DNA of 64,000 nt from Nevskia sp. (lineage in GTDB: Bacteria > Pseudomonadota > Gammaproteobacteria > Nevskiales > Nevskiaceae): the NCBI GenBank assembly GCA_028291645.1, contig JAQGNU010000089.1, forward strand, positions 1-64,000, in the 5' to 3' direction. How positions within the stretch are numbered: the first letter of the stretch is position 1; every line of letters begins with the position of its first letter. The notes under the pieces are model-generated. The model ran no database searches, was not told the DNA's origin, and saw nothing but the letters and a program-made list of their open reading frames with translations. Shown here piece after piece: positions 28,066-36,411 of this stretch. The position numbers were made by a program, and so were the translations under genes.

Positions 28066-28683
28066 ATGCCCATCCATTCGCAATTCAATTTGAAGAAAGT
28101 GCTGCTCGTAGCGACTGCGGCTGCGCTGCTTGCGGTTCCGCTCAGCAGCTTTGCGCAGCGGCATGGTCCTGGTGGCGGTGGTTATCACGGCGGTGGCGGC
28201 TATCACGGCGGCGGTTACTACGGACGTCCCGGCTGGGGCGGCCACTATCCCGGTCCGGGTGGCTGGCATGGCGGCTACTGGTACCACGGCGGCTACGGTG
28301 GCTACGGCGGACGTGTCGGCTGGTGGTGGGTCGGCGGCAATAACTGGTATCTGTATCCGGCGCCGATCTACCCGTATCCCGACTATGCGCAGCCGCCGGC
28401 GACGGTGCTGCCGTCGCCCGCAGCGCCGCCGCAGGGCGCCGCGGCACCGCAATACTGGTACTGGTGCAGCGCGCCCGAGGGTTACTACCCTTACGTCAAT
28501 CAATGCAGCGTCGCCTGGCAGCCCGAAGTCGCGAGTGCGCCCGATCAGCAGGATGAAGCAGCCGATGATGCAGAGTCGGATGCAGAGTCGGATGATGCGC
28601 CGCCCGCGCCTGATCAAGCGGGCGCACCGCTACAGCCGATGCCGCCGCCGCGATCCTCCGTCCCCATCGCACCGCCACCTTGA
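28066..28683 (+). CDS. Gly/Tyr/His-rich exported protein sharing a two-Cys YPYV module
   Basis: 205 residues. Signal peptide with helix VLLVATAAALLAVPLSSFA, then a Gly/His/Tyr-rich segment (~33-100), then YWYWCSAPEGYYPYVNQC plus SVAW at about 129-150, closely matching the module of the OmpA-like protein 9 bp upstream, and an acidic/Pro-rich tail. No enzymatic signature. Likely an envelope structural or accessory protein of the same operon; the Cys pair probably forms a disulphide in the periplasm. Confidence 0.7.
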   Translation: MPIHSQFNLKKVLLVATAAALLAVPLSSFAQRHGPGGGGYHGGGGYHGGGYYGRPGWGGHYPGPGGWHGGYWYHGGYGGYGGRVGWWWVGGNNWYLYPAPIYPYPDYAQPPATVLPSPAAPPQGAAAPQYWYWCSAPEGYYPYVNQCSVAWQPEVASAPDQQDEAADDAESDAESDDAPPAPDQAGAPLQPMPPPRSSVPIAPPP

Positions 28684-28715
28684 ACACGCACCTCGTCGTC
28701 TATCGGAGTTTTGAG

Positions 28716-29207
28716 ATGAATCGCCCCCTGTTGATCTGCTGCAGCCTTGCCGCTGCGGGACTGCTGTCCGCTTGTGTCGAGATGCCGTACGAGCCGACCG
28801 TTGCGGTGATGCCGGCGCCGTACAAACCGTTCGAAGTGTTCCAGGCCGAAGACCAGATGTGCCGCGGCTATGCGCAGCAGCAGATCGGCGGACAGCAGGC
28901 GGGTGCCGCCGCCAACAACGACACCGCGACCGGTGCAGTCGCCGGTGCGGCGATCGGTGCGGCGTCCGGTGCGGCGATCGGCCAGTCCGGTGCCGCGGCT
29001 GGCGTCGGCGCGGGGATCGGATTACTGGCCGGTGCCGCGGTCGGCAACGACTACGGCAATCGTTCGGCCGGCTATCTGCAGTACCGCTACAACCTGACCT
29101 ACCAGCAGTGCATGTATTCGAAAGGCAACCAGGTGCCGAACTTCGCGCCGCCAGCGTCGATGTCGCCACCGCCGCGCTATCAGCAGCAACCGCGCGCGCC
29201 GGGCTAA
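28716..29207 (+). CDS. Glycine-zipper lipoprotein
   Basis: 163 residues from the ATG at 28716, preceded by GGAG. Lipobox LLSAC with Cys about residue 20. Central Gly/Ala-zipper region GAVAGAAIGAASGAAIG and GVGAGIGLLAGAAVGN at about 77-110, typical of envelope lipoproteins of the YMGG/SlyB type; Cys residues at QMCRGY and QQCMYS flank it. Third gene of the envelope cluster, same strand, 32 bp after the previous stop. Confidence 0.8.
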   Translation: MNRPLLICCSLAAAGLLSACVEMPYEPTVAVMPAPYKPFEVFQAEDQMCRGYAQQQIGGQQAGAAANNDTATGAVAGAAIGAASGAAIGQSGAAAGVGAGIGLLAGAAVGNDYGNRSAGYLQYRYNLTYQQCMYSKGNQVPNFAPPASMSPPPRYQQQPRAPG

Positions 29208-29235
29208 AAAAGCATTCGTCTCTTGGTCGCGGCAG

Positions 29236-29259
29236 TCGGCCGAGGTAGCCCTCGGCCGA
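29236..29259 (+). terminator. Terminator-like hairpin after the envelope cluster
   Basis: Perfect 10-bp stem TCGGCCGAGG / CCTCGGCCGA with a 4-nt loop, 29 bp past the glycine-zipper stop and before the SDR gene. No T-run follows, so termination is inferred only from stem strength and position. Confidence 0.6.
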
Positions 29260-29309
29260 ACGTGCAGGCGTTGCGGCATCGATCAGATAAAAAAACCTAG
29301 AATCGTGCA

Positions 29310-30071
29310 ATGAACCTGCAAGGCAAAGTCGTCGTCGTTACCGGTGCGGGCCAGGGCATCGGCCGCGCAATCGCCGTTTCGCTGGCCGCGTCCGGCGCGC
29401 AGCTCGCACTGATTGATCTGAACGCTGAAGCGCTCGAAACCTCATGCCGTGCTTGCATGGAACACGGCGTGCGGGCGCAGGCATATCTCGCCAACGTTGC
29501 CGATGAAGCAGCGGTGCAGCAGGCTTTCACCGACATCGAGCGCGATTTCGGCCGGCTCGATGGCCTGGTCAACAACGCTGGCATCCTGCGCGATGCACTG
29601 CTGGTGAAAGTCAAGGACGGCGCCGTCGTCGGCGCGATGAGCCTGCAGCAATGGCAGGCGGTGATCGACGTCGATCTGACCGGCGTGTTCCTGTGCGGAC
29701 GCGAAGCGGCGTCGCGCATGGTGCGGCTCGGCAATGGCGGCGTCATCGTCAACCTGTCCAGCGTGTCGCGCCACGGCAACCCCGGCCAGTCGAACTACAG
29801 CGCGGCCAAGGCCGGCGTCGCCGCGATGAGCGTGGTGTGGGCGAAAGAACTGGGACGCTACGGCATCCGCGCCGGCAGCGTCGCGCCGGGCTTCACCCGC
29901 ACCGAAATCCTGTCGGGCATGAAGCCGGACGTTCTGCAGAAAGTGCTGGCGCCGGTGCCGTTGAAGCGACTCGGCGAAGTCGAGGAAATCGCGCAGGCGG
30001 TGCACTTCATCTTCGACAACGACTTCTTCACCGGACGCTGCATCGACATCGATGGCGGCTTGAGTCTCTAA
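29310..30071 (+). CDS. SDR-family oxidoreductase (FabG-like)
   Basis: 253-residue NAD(P)-dependent short-chain dehydrogenase. Cofactor motif VTGAGQGIGRAIA at 9-21, NNAG near 90, catalytic Ser in NLSSVSRHG and Tyr/Lys in NYSAAKAG near 165. The segment RDALLVKVKDGAV after NNAGIL fits 3-oxoacyl-ACP-reductase-like enzymes. Cytoplasmic; substrate not determinable. A -10-like TAGAAT (29298-29303) ends six bases before the ATG and no Shine-Dalgarno is seen, so the mRNA may be leaderless. The stop codon TAA is also the putative target duplication of the adjacent palindromic element. Confidence 0.88.
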   Translation: MNLQGKVVVVTGAGQGIGRAIAVSLAASGAQLALIDLNAEALETSCRACMEHGVRAQAYLANVADEAAVQQAFTDIERDFGRLDGLVNNAGILRDALLVKVKDGAVVGAMSLQQWQAVIDVDLTGVFLCGREAASRMVRLGNGGVIVNLSSVSRHGNPGQSNYSAAKAGVAAMSVVWAKELGRYGIRAGSVAPGFTRTEILSGMKPDVLQKVLAPVPLKRLGEVEEIAQAVHFIFDNDFFTGRCIDIDGGLSL

Positions 30072-30335
30072 GAGCTCATAACAAAATGAATCACGCCTGC
30101 GTTGTTTCCAAAATTGTGCGGGGCAAGGCGCGAGCCGCGGAGCATAGTCGTTCTATGGTCAAGGCTCGCAACGCAGCACCGTGCAATTTTGGAAACAACC
30201 CGAAGGGACGGGGCCATTTTTGCGCATTGCGGCGTCTCTCGTCGCGCCCATGGAACAACCATGCGCGCTCCTCGTTTCTTGCACTGCGCAAAAATGACCT
30301 CCGTCGCAGGTGCGATTCATTTTGTTATGAGCTCT
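30071..30335. mobile_element. 265-bp nested palindromic MITE-like element
   Basis: Terminal inverted repeats 30071-30101 and 30305-30335 match at 29 of 31 positions, the outer 22 perfectly (AGAGCTCATAACAAAATGAA plus TC). Inside lie two further hairpins: A with GTTGTTTCCAAAATTG at 30101-30116 against 30184-30199, enclosing CATAG/CTATG; and B with CATTTTTGCGCA at 30215-30226 against 30285-30296, enclosing CATGG/CCATG. TAA flanks GAGCTC at both ends (30069-30071, 30335-30337), a possible 3-bp target duplication. No coding capacity. The whole could fold into a three-way junction as DNA or RNA. Confidence 0.75.
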
Positions 30336-30477
30336 AAGGCTTTGCGGTGCCTACTGGAAATCGGCGCGTCAAATCGGTAGCGTGAGCACAGCGGTCCGGC
30401 ATTAGCCGTCGCCGGGGAAAGTGAAGGAAACGTTGCAGAAACCTCACAAGAATTAAAACAGACAAGGGCCGGTTTGC

Positions 30478-33447
30478 ATGCGATCACTATTGGCACTGCT
30501 GCGCCGCTTCCGGATCAGCCTCGCGGTCATCACTGCGCTGTTGCTGATCTACGCACTGCTCGGCTTCCTGCTGGTGCCGCATTTGGCGCGCTCGGCGATT
30601 CAGCAGCAGCTCGCCATCGACGGCCGCCAGCTCACGATCGGCAAATTCCGTTTCAATCCGTTCAGTCTCGAAGCCAACATCGAAGCCTTTGCGTTGAACG
30701 ACGACAAGGCTGCACCGATCGTCGCATTCAAATCGCTGAAGGTGAACGTCGGCGTTTTCGCGTCGATCTGGCGGCGCGGTCTGGTGCTGCAGGAAGTCAA
30801 TCTCAACGGGCCTTACGTCTCGCTGGTGCATGAGGTCGATGGCTCGATCAATCTGATCAAGCTGGTGCCGCCGTCGAAGGCGCCGCCGCAGCCGCAGACC
30901 GCGCCCAGCGCGCCACCGCGCATCCGTATCACCACGCTGGTGGTCGACGATGGCAAGGTCGACATCAAGGATCTGGCGCGGCCGCAGCCGTTCGCGACCC
31001 GCTTGAGCCCGATCCGTTTCAGCCTGAAGGATTTCCGCACCGAACTCGGCCACGACAACGCCTATCAGTTCAGCGGCACCGCGCTGAGCGGCGAACACAT
31101 CGACTGGTCCGGCGGATTCACCGTGCAGCCGCTCGGTTCGACGGGTCAATTCGCGCTGAAGAATCTGCAGGCCAAGACCATCGATGCCTATCTGCAGACC
31201 CAGCTGCCGATGCGGCTGGTGTCCGGCGTCGGCGAGTTGAACGGCAGCTACAAGCTGAGCTTCGATCCGGCACTGGCGCTGGATGTCGCGCTGCCGGCGC
31301 TGACGGTGCGCGACTTCGCCGTTGCCGAACGCGGCGCCAGCAGTGGCGAGCCGCCATTGGCGATTGCCGAGTTAGGCGTGCAGGGCGTGGCGCTGTCGCT
31401 GGCGCAGCGCACGGTCACGGTCAAGAACGTCGATATCAAGGGCGCGCACGTCAATGCGCAGCGCGACAAGGACGGCAGTCTGAGCCTGATGCGGCTGCTG
31501 TCTGCGCCGAACAGCAAAGCGAAGTCGCCGCCACCACCGGTGCAGGTCGCAGCACCCGCAGCGGCGGCGTCGCCACCGGCGACGAAGGAAGCCGCCTGGC
31601 GTATCGGTGTCGACAGCATCAAGCTCGATGCCGCCTCGATCGCGCTGGACGATCGCGCGGTGACGCCGGCCACGCACTTCGTGTTGAACCCGATCAACCT
31701 CAGCGTTGGCGGCTACAGCAGCGACACCGACGCCAAACTGAAGATCGAGGCCGATCTCAAGCTCGAACAGGGCGGCCAGCTGGGCGTCAACGGCGATCTG
31801 CAACTGCAGCCGCTGAGCAGTGCGATGACGGTGACGCTGCAAGGCTTCGAACTACCGCTGCTGCAGCCTTACCTGACGCCACTGACCGGCCTGACGCTGA
31901 AGTCCGGCAAGTTCGGCGGCAAGGGGCAGCTGCATTACCTCGCCAAGCCGAACGCGCCGATGCAATTGAGCTTCGCTGGCGACGTCAACATTGCCGACTT
32001 CGTCGGCAAGGATCAGGCGCAGCAGGATTTCATCAAGTGGCGCCAGCTCGATGTCGTCGGCATCGACTACCAGCAGACGCCGCAGAAGCTTGCGATCGAT
32101 CGCATCGCGCTGAGCGTGCCGTATGCGCGCGTCGTCATCGAGCAGGATCGCTCGCTGAACGTGTCGCACGTGATCAATCCCAAAGGCGATGCGGCGGCGG
32201 CACCGATGCCTGCAGCGCCGTCGCCGGCCAATCCGACTAGTAAGGGCAAGCCGCAGCCGAAAGCCGCTACTGTTGCTGTAGCGGCGAAACCGATGGCGAT
32301 GCGCATCAACACGATCAGCATCGACAAGGGCAGCGCGAATTTCGCCGACCGCTCGATCGAGCCGCAGTTCGCCACCGCGATCGTCGGCCTGGTCGGCAAG
32401 ATCACCGGACTGTCGACCGACCCGGCCTCGCGCGCCAAGCTGCGTATCGCCGGCAGCGTCGACAAATATGCGCCGGTGCTGATCAGCGGCGAGATCAATC
32501 CGCTGGCGGCGACCAAGTATGCGGATGTGAGCTTGAGCTTCCGCAACATGGATCTGACCACGTTCAATCCCTACTCGGGCCGCTTTGCCGGCTACAACAT
32601 CGTCAAGGGCAAGCTCACCACCGAGCTGAAGTACAAGATCCAGGATCGCAAGCTCGACGCGCAGCACCACGTCATCGTCGATCAGCTCGAATTCGGCGAG
32701 GCCACCGGCTCGAAGCAGGCGGTGCCGCTGCCGGTGCGACTGGCGGTGTCGCTGCTGAAGGATCGCCACGGCGTGATCGACATCGAATTGCCGGTCAGCG
32801 GCAGCCTCGACGATCCGACCTTCAGCGTCGCTCCGATCATCTGGAAAGTGTTCGTCAACCTGCTGACCAAGGTGGTGACTGCGCCGTTCGCGGCGATCGG
32901 CCGGCTGTTCGGCGGCGGCGATGAACTCTCATACGTGGATTTCGCCGCGGGCTCCGCGAGCCTGAGCGAAAGCGAGGCCGGCAAGCTCGGCAAGCTGGCG
33001 TCGGCACTGGTCGAGCGTCCGCAGCTGCGGCTCGACGTGCCGCTGGCGGTGGCCGAAGCGCAGGACCGCAAAGCGCTGGCGCAGGCGGCGCTGGATAAGT
33101 TGTTGCCGCCGGCGCAGCTGAACGCCACCGCGAAGGATCGTCTGAAAGCGCTCGAACGCGTGCATCGCGATCTGCTGAAGAAGTCGCCGAGCTATCCGGA
33201 TGCGACTTCCGACAATAAGGATGAAGTGATCAAGAGCCGCACCGAATTCGTCCAGGCCGCTTTGATCGAACGTCTCGCGCCGGACGCGGCGGCCCTGCAG
33301 GCACTCGGCAAGGAACGCGCGCAGGCGGTGCAGGCGGCGATACTCGGCAACAGCGGCGTCAGCGCCGAGCGCATCTTTGTTGTCGCCGGCAGTGATTCGG
33401 CCGCGACCGATTCCGGCGCTGTGCGCATGGCCTTGAAGCTGGAATGA
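30478..33447 (+). CDS. DUF748 (AsmA-related) envelope protein
   Basis: 989 residues. N-terminal membrane helix at about 12-30 (ISLAVITALLLIYALLGFLL), then a very long beta-rich periplasmic region with repeated AsmA-like patterns (LTIGKFRFNPFSLEANIEAFAL; NFADRSIEPQFATAIVGL; FNPYSGRFAGYNIVKGKLT, in parts), Pro/Ala linkers near 135-150, 345-365 and 570-590, and a C-terminal region DEL-SYVDFAAGSASL. The family belongs to the bridge-like lipid-transfer superfamily around AsmA/TamB; a role in outer-membrane lipid homeostasis is inference. Starts at the ATG at 30478, 143 bp past the palindromic element. Confidence 0.85.
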   Translation: MRSLLALLRRFRISLAVITALLLIYALLGFLLVPHLARSAIQQQLAIDGRQLTIGKFRFNPFSLEANIEAFALNDDKAAPIVAFKSLKVNVGVFASIWRRGLVLQEVNLNGPYVSLVHEVDGSINLIKLVPPSKAPPQPQTAPSAPPRIRITTLVVDDGKVDIKDLARPQPFATRLSPIRFSLKDFRTELGHDNAYQFSGTALSGEHIDWSGGFTVQPLGSTGQFALKNLQAKTIDAYLQTQLPMRLVSGVGELNGSYKLSFDPALALDVALPALTVRDFAVAERGASSGEPPLAIAELGVQGVALSLAQRTVTVKNVDIKGAHVNAQRDKDGSLSLMRLLSAPNSKAKSPPPPVQVAAPAAAASPPATKEAAWRIGVDSIKLDAASIALDDRAVTPATHFVLNPINLSVGGYSSDTDAKLKIEADLKLEQGGQLGVNGDLQLQPLSSAMTVTLQGFELPLLQPYLTPLTGLTLKSGKFGGKGQLHYLAKPNAPMQLSFAGDVNIADFVGKDQAQQDFIKWRQLDVVGIDYQQTPQKLAIDRIALSVPYARVVIEQDRSLNVSHVINPKGDAAAAPMPAAPSPANPTSKGKPQPKAATVAVAAKPMAMRINTISIDKGSANFADRSIEPQFATAIVGLVGKITGLSTDPASRAKLRIAGSVDKYAPVLISGEINPLAATKYADVSLSFRNMDLTTFNPYSGRFAGYNIVKGKLTTELKYKIQDRKLDAQHHVIVDQLEFGEATGSKQAVPLPVRLAVSLLKDRHGVIDIELPVSGSLDDPTFSVAPIIWKVFVNLLTKVVTAPFAAIGRLFGGGDELSYVDFAAGSASLSESEAGKLGKLASALVERPQLRLDVPLAVAEAQDRKALAQAALDKLLPPAQLNATAKDRLKALERVHRDLLKKSPSYPDATSDNKDEVIKSRTEFVQAALIERLAPDAAALQALGKERAQAVQAAILGNSGVSAERIFVVAGSDSAATDSGAVRMALKLE

Positions 33448-33588
33448 GCGCAGCGCGTTGCGCCGACTAACGGCAATGAGGTTCGTCGAAACGGCAAGCT
33501 TATGCTACTGATATTTCTGACATCGCCAAATCAAATATCTGATATGAAAATCTGTCGAAGGCTCAAGTAAAGCTGGGCTTGTTGTTTC

Positions 33589-33614
33589 CAACGGTTTGAG
33601 GAAGCGAACCGTTG
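33589..33614. terminator. Hairpin between DUF748 gene and the HEPN-like gene
   Basis: CAACGGTT / AACCGTTG, perfect 8-bp stem with a 10-nt loop, 11 bp beyond the end of the convergent HEPN-like gene. It could serve as terminator for either strand; no T-run on either side. Confidence 0.4.
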
Positions 33615-33624
33615 CCAAGGGCAA

Positions 33625-34239
33625 TCATGAGGTTGGGCGATTCTTAGGCAGTGGCAATCTATATTGGCAACTGGTCCATTTCGCAGCGGGGCCAAAGAAC
33701 TTTCTCGATAGCTTATCCGCGGATAACCGGCCCATTATCTGAACATGCTTCAAGACCTTTAAGACCAGCCGTTCAAATCGGCGTAGTTCAGGCATCCCCT
33801 CGCAAACAAGATGAGAGGTGTAGCAGTCGAAACCGAGCTTTTGCTTTGTTTCCCGGCCGACGATCAAATAAATGTGAGCGCCTTCATGTTCATCTGATAC
33901 AGCATGAGCAAAATGTTTGTTCCGCAGCCCGCGTATATTTTCGTGAGTATTGAGATCCGTCTTCGAAATTCGAGGCACTTCTTCAATCCGGAGTCTCAGC
34001 CGCTTGCCTGTAGCGAAGGAACGGAGATACATCGTTACGGCGTAGACGAATAGTGCCTCGATATGAATGACAGATAAATCGTCCGGCGGACGGACTGACT
34101 TAAAGTCAAGATGTTTATTTATCTCGATAACCTCAATGATGGATTTATGTGCTGCATCCAGATTTGACTGCAGCAGAAACCAAGCCTCGGCATCAGCTTT
34201 GTCCGAATCATGGAACTTGTAGGCAATAGGTCTCTTCAT
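33625..34239 (-). CDS. Small HEPN-like protein, putative partner of the AlbA_2 protein
   Basis: 204 residues, predicted helical. The motif RGLRNKHFAHAVSDEHEG near residue 103 resembles the R-x4-6-H signature of HEPN domains (RNKHFAH), which are often RNases in toxin-antitoxin and phage-defence systems. The rest has no family I recognise. AT-richer than the chromosome core. It lies 26 bp downstream of the AlbA_2 gene on the same strand, suggesting one transcript. HEPN assignment is by motif only; alternative is a non-catalytic helical protein. Confidence 0.55.
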   Translation of the reverse strand: MKRPIAYKFHDSDKADAEAWFLLQSNLDAAHKSIIEVIEINKHLDFKSVRPPDDLSVIHIEALFVYAVTMYLRSFATGKRLRLRIEEVPRISKTDLNTHENIRGLRNKHFAHAVSDEHEGAHIYLIVGRETKQKLGFDCYTSHLVCEGMPELRRFERLVLKVLKHVQIMGRLSADKLSRKFFGPAAKWTSCQYRLPLPKNRPTS

Positions 34240-34265
34240 CGATCTTCTGGGAAGTCTTCACCCGG

Positions 34266-35630
34266 TCACTGCTTCAGGAGCAAAGATTTGTCAACACGGC
34301 CGCGACCTTCCTTGAGCACGTAGCCGGGAATTTTCTCCGGCTCGATCCCGAACCACAGGTAGATCTCGCTCAGGATGCCGAACGCTAATTCGTCCGACCG
34401 AAAATTGCTGCTTGGAACCTTCACCGTCTTATGCATCGTGTGGTTCGGCGCGATGTGGGCTTCTCTAAGGAAGCTATTAGGTCCGTAGGGCCGCAGGATG
34501 CGCGGCGGGTCTCCGGCCATGCTGTAGAACTCGGCGCGGAACACGATACTGCTAGGCTGTTCCTGGGCGTCGTTCAGGACGTGGTTGTAGAACTCCGTGA
34601 AACTCAGCACCGATTCCACCAGTGCAATCGAGTTGATTGTCCCGTCGTGGTGCCGACCCCATCCGAGGTACTGCTCATCGGCCGCCGCGGCGAGCACCAA
34701 CATGCCGTCCCGGTATAAATCGATGACCTTCACCGTGCCATTGGATACACGGATGCACTCGCCGGCCTCAATCCGTGGCGAGTCCAGCGTTTGCATGTTC
34801 CAGCCGGCGTCGCGGGAATCAGGTGGATTCTCCAGCAACCTACGAATGCTGCCGTTCGTCTTCAGCCAAATGCTTCGCAGCGACATTGACGGCTCCGGCA
34901 CTGCTGCCAAGACCAACGCAGGATTGCCGCGCAGTGTGCCGAAATCCAGAACGTGCTCAATACGCTGCTGCGCCAACTCAGTGGAGTGCTTGCGCATGGT
35001 GTCCTGTTGCCTTGCGGCCAGAACATTTGCCAACAGCAACTCGATCGCCGCGAAACGCTCGTCAATTGTCCGTTCATATGACAAGCCAAGATTTAGGTAC
35101 TTGTGCAGTTCCTCGACGGTCAACGGCAGATTCTTATCGCCCTTACGTTCTGCATAACCAAACAGAGTCTCCACGACCTTGGCGCCGTCGATCACCCTTT
35201 TAATTAGAAAGGGCTTCGCAGAGGCTTTTTGCGGGGGCACCCGCACGACTACGAAACCCTTGGCGGCATCCGCCGGAGCAGACGGAATCCACTCGATCGA
35301 AAGGCCCTGCACATCCGGAAACACCCACGAACGAACGATGCTCCCGTATTGGTCGGTGTTCACCAGATCGCGATCGAGCGGGTGAAGGTCCACGACCTCA
35401 TCACCAAAACTCGTCGTGCTCTTGGCGGTTCTGATGCCGATAATTACGTAGCCACCCTGATTGTTGGCGAACGCAACAACGTCCTTAGCCAACTCGCGCT
35501 TGCCGGCGTCCTCTGCGACTTTATAAGGCTGTTTCTTGCAATCCAGCACATCGTTTTCGACCTGGCCAACCAGTTCGTGGAAAGCGCAGCGCTGGATGAT
35601 TCCCTCTAGATCGTTTGCGGACAGCGGCAT
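34266..35630 (-). CDS. AlbA_2 (Schlafen-type) domain protein
   Basis: 454 residues. The N-terminal ~140 residues carry the AlbA_2/Schlafen nucleic-acid-binding fold: VLDCKKQPYKVAED, then LAKDVVAFANNQGGYVIIGI at about 48-67, the hallmark FANxxGGxxxxGI pattern. A helical connector (~165-230) and a C-terminal ~220-residue domain without recognised family follow, where an HTH or sensor domain is often found. Proteins of this type are common in defence islands; some act as RNases or regulators. First gene of a two-gene minus-strand cassette. Confidence 0.75.
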   Translation of the reverse strand: MPLSANDLEGIIQRCAFHELVGQVENDVLDCKKQPYKVAEDAGKRELAKDVVAFANNQGGYVIIGIRTAKSTTSFGDEVVDLHPLDRDLVNTDQYGSIVRSWVFPDVQGLSIEWIPSAPADAAKGFVVVRVPPQKASAKPFLIKRVIDGAKVVETLFGYAERKGDKNLPLTVEELHKYLNLGLSYERTIDERFAAIELLLANVLAARQQDTMRKHSTELAQQRIEHVLDFGTLRGNPALVLAAVPEPSMSLRSIWLKTNGSIRRLLENPPDSRDAGWNMQTLDSPRIEAGECIRVSNGTVKVIDLYRDGMLVLAAAADEQYLGWGRHHDGTINSIALVESVLSFTEFYNHVLNDAQEQPSSIVFRAEFYSMAGDPPRILRPYGPNSFLREAHIAPNHTMHKTVKVPSSNFRSDELAFGILSEIYLWFGIEPEKIPGYVLKEGRGRVDKSLLLKQ

Positions 35631-35744
35631 ACGCGGCGGCAGTTGTAGCGGGCCTACAGCTTAGTCCGACCTAACTGGCCGCGCATTGCAGGTTTTGCTG
35701 TTTCTATATCAACGCGCTCGTGAGCGGATAAGTAAGGCCGGAGC

Positions 35745-36311
35745 TCAACTCTTCAGCATGTCCTTCTTCAGGCTGTCCTGCACCGGGTGCGATCCCAGCC
35801 AGATCTTCAGTAAGGCGCTCGACAGATCGGCACCGGCGACCGCTTCTTTCTGCTGACCGTTGTAAGTGATGCGCGTGCTGCCGTCGGCGCCGAAATCGAG
35901 ATTCAGAACGTCGCCTTTCTTGACCGCGCCGACTTCCTTGAAGCGCGCGTCGAGTTGCCTGATCTTCGGCTGCAACTGCTGCAGTTCGGCTTTCGATACA
36001 TTCGCTTCGAGACCTTCGTGGAAAGCGTTCTGCAAGGTATCCGCATCGAGATCGCGCTTCATCACCAGCGCCACGCGGCGCGGCGCCTTGTCGTTGATGA
36101 TGGCGTTGGCGTCGCTCGATTTCGCCGGCAGATAGAGGCCCAGCACGTAGACATCGGCGAGGCCGAACTTGGTGCGCAAGCCGGCGCCGTTCAATACCAG
36201 CTGCTGACCGCCGACGCTGGCAGTGTCCTGCAGCGTCACGCCCGCGACCTGCGCGGCCAGTGCCGGTAAACTCGCAGCCGCCAGCAGCGCGGCGATCCAT
36301 CTTGCGTTCAT
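35745..36311 (-). CDS. Exported chalcone-isomerase-like protein (Chalcone_3 type)
   Basis: 188 residues from the ATG at 36311, with GGAGG 5-6 bases upstream. A signal peptide ends LPALAAQ. The body matches the bacterial chalcone-isomerase-like family: GAGLRTKFGLADVYVLGLYL near 45-65, RRVALVMKRDLDADTL near 80-95, and GDVLNLDFGADGSTRITYNG near 130-150. No isomerase activity is established for these bacterial members; a lipid-binding periplasmic role is often proposed. Divergent from rsmG. Confidence 0.82.
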   Translation of the reverse strand: MNARWIAALLAAASLPALAAQVAGVTLQDTASVGGQQLVLNGAGLRTKFGLADVYVLGLYLPAKSSDANAIINDKAPRRVALVMKRDLDADTLQNAFHEGLEANVSKAELQQLQPKIRQLDARFKEVGAVKKGDVLNLDFGADGSTRITYNGQQKEAVAGADLSSALLKIWLGSHPVQDSLKKDMLKS

Positions 36312-36411
36312 GTCATCCTCCAGGAATTGTTGGTCTGTTGCGCCATCAGCGCGTTGGCAATGTATGGCGCCGTAGTTCATAGACACTGAGTTTTCCGCGA
36401 GCGTTCCTGCG

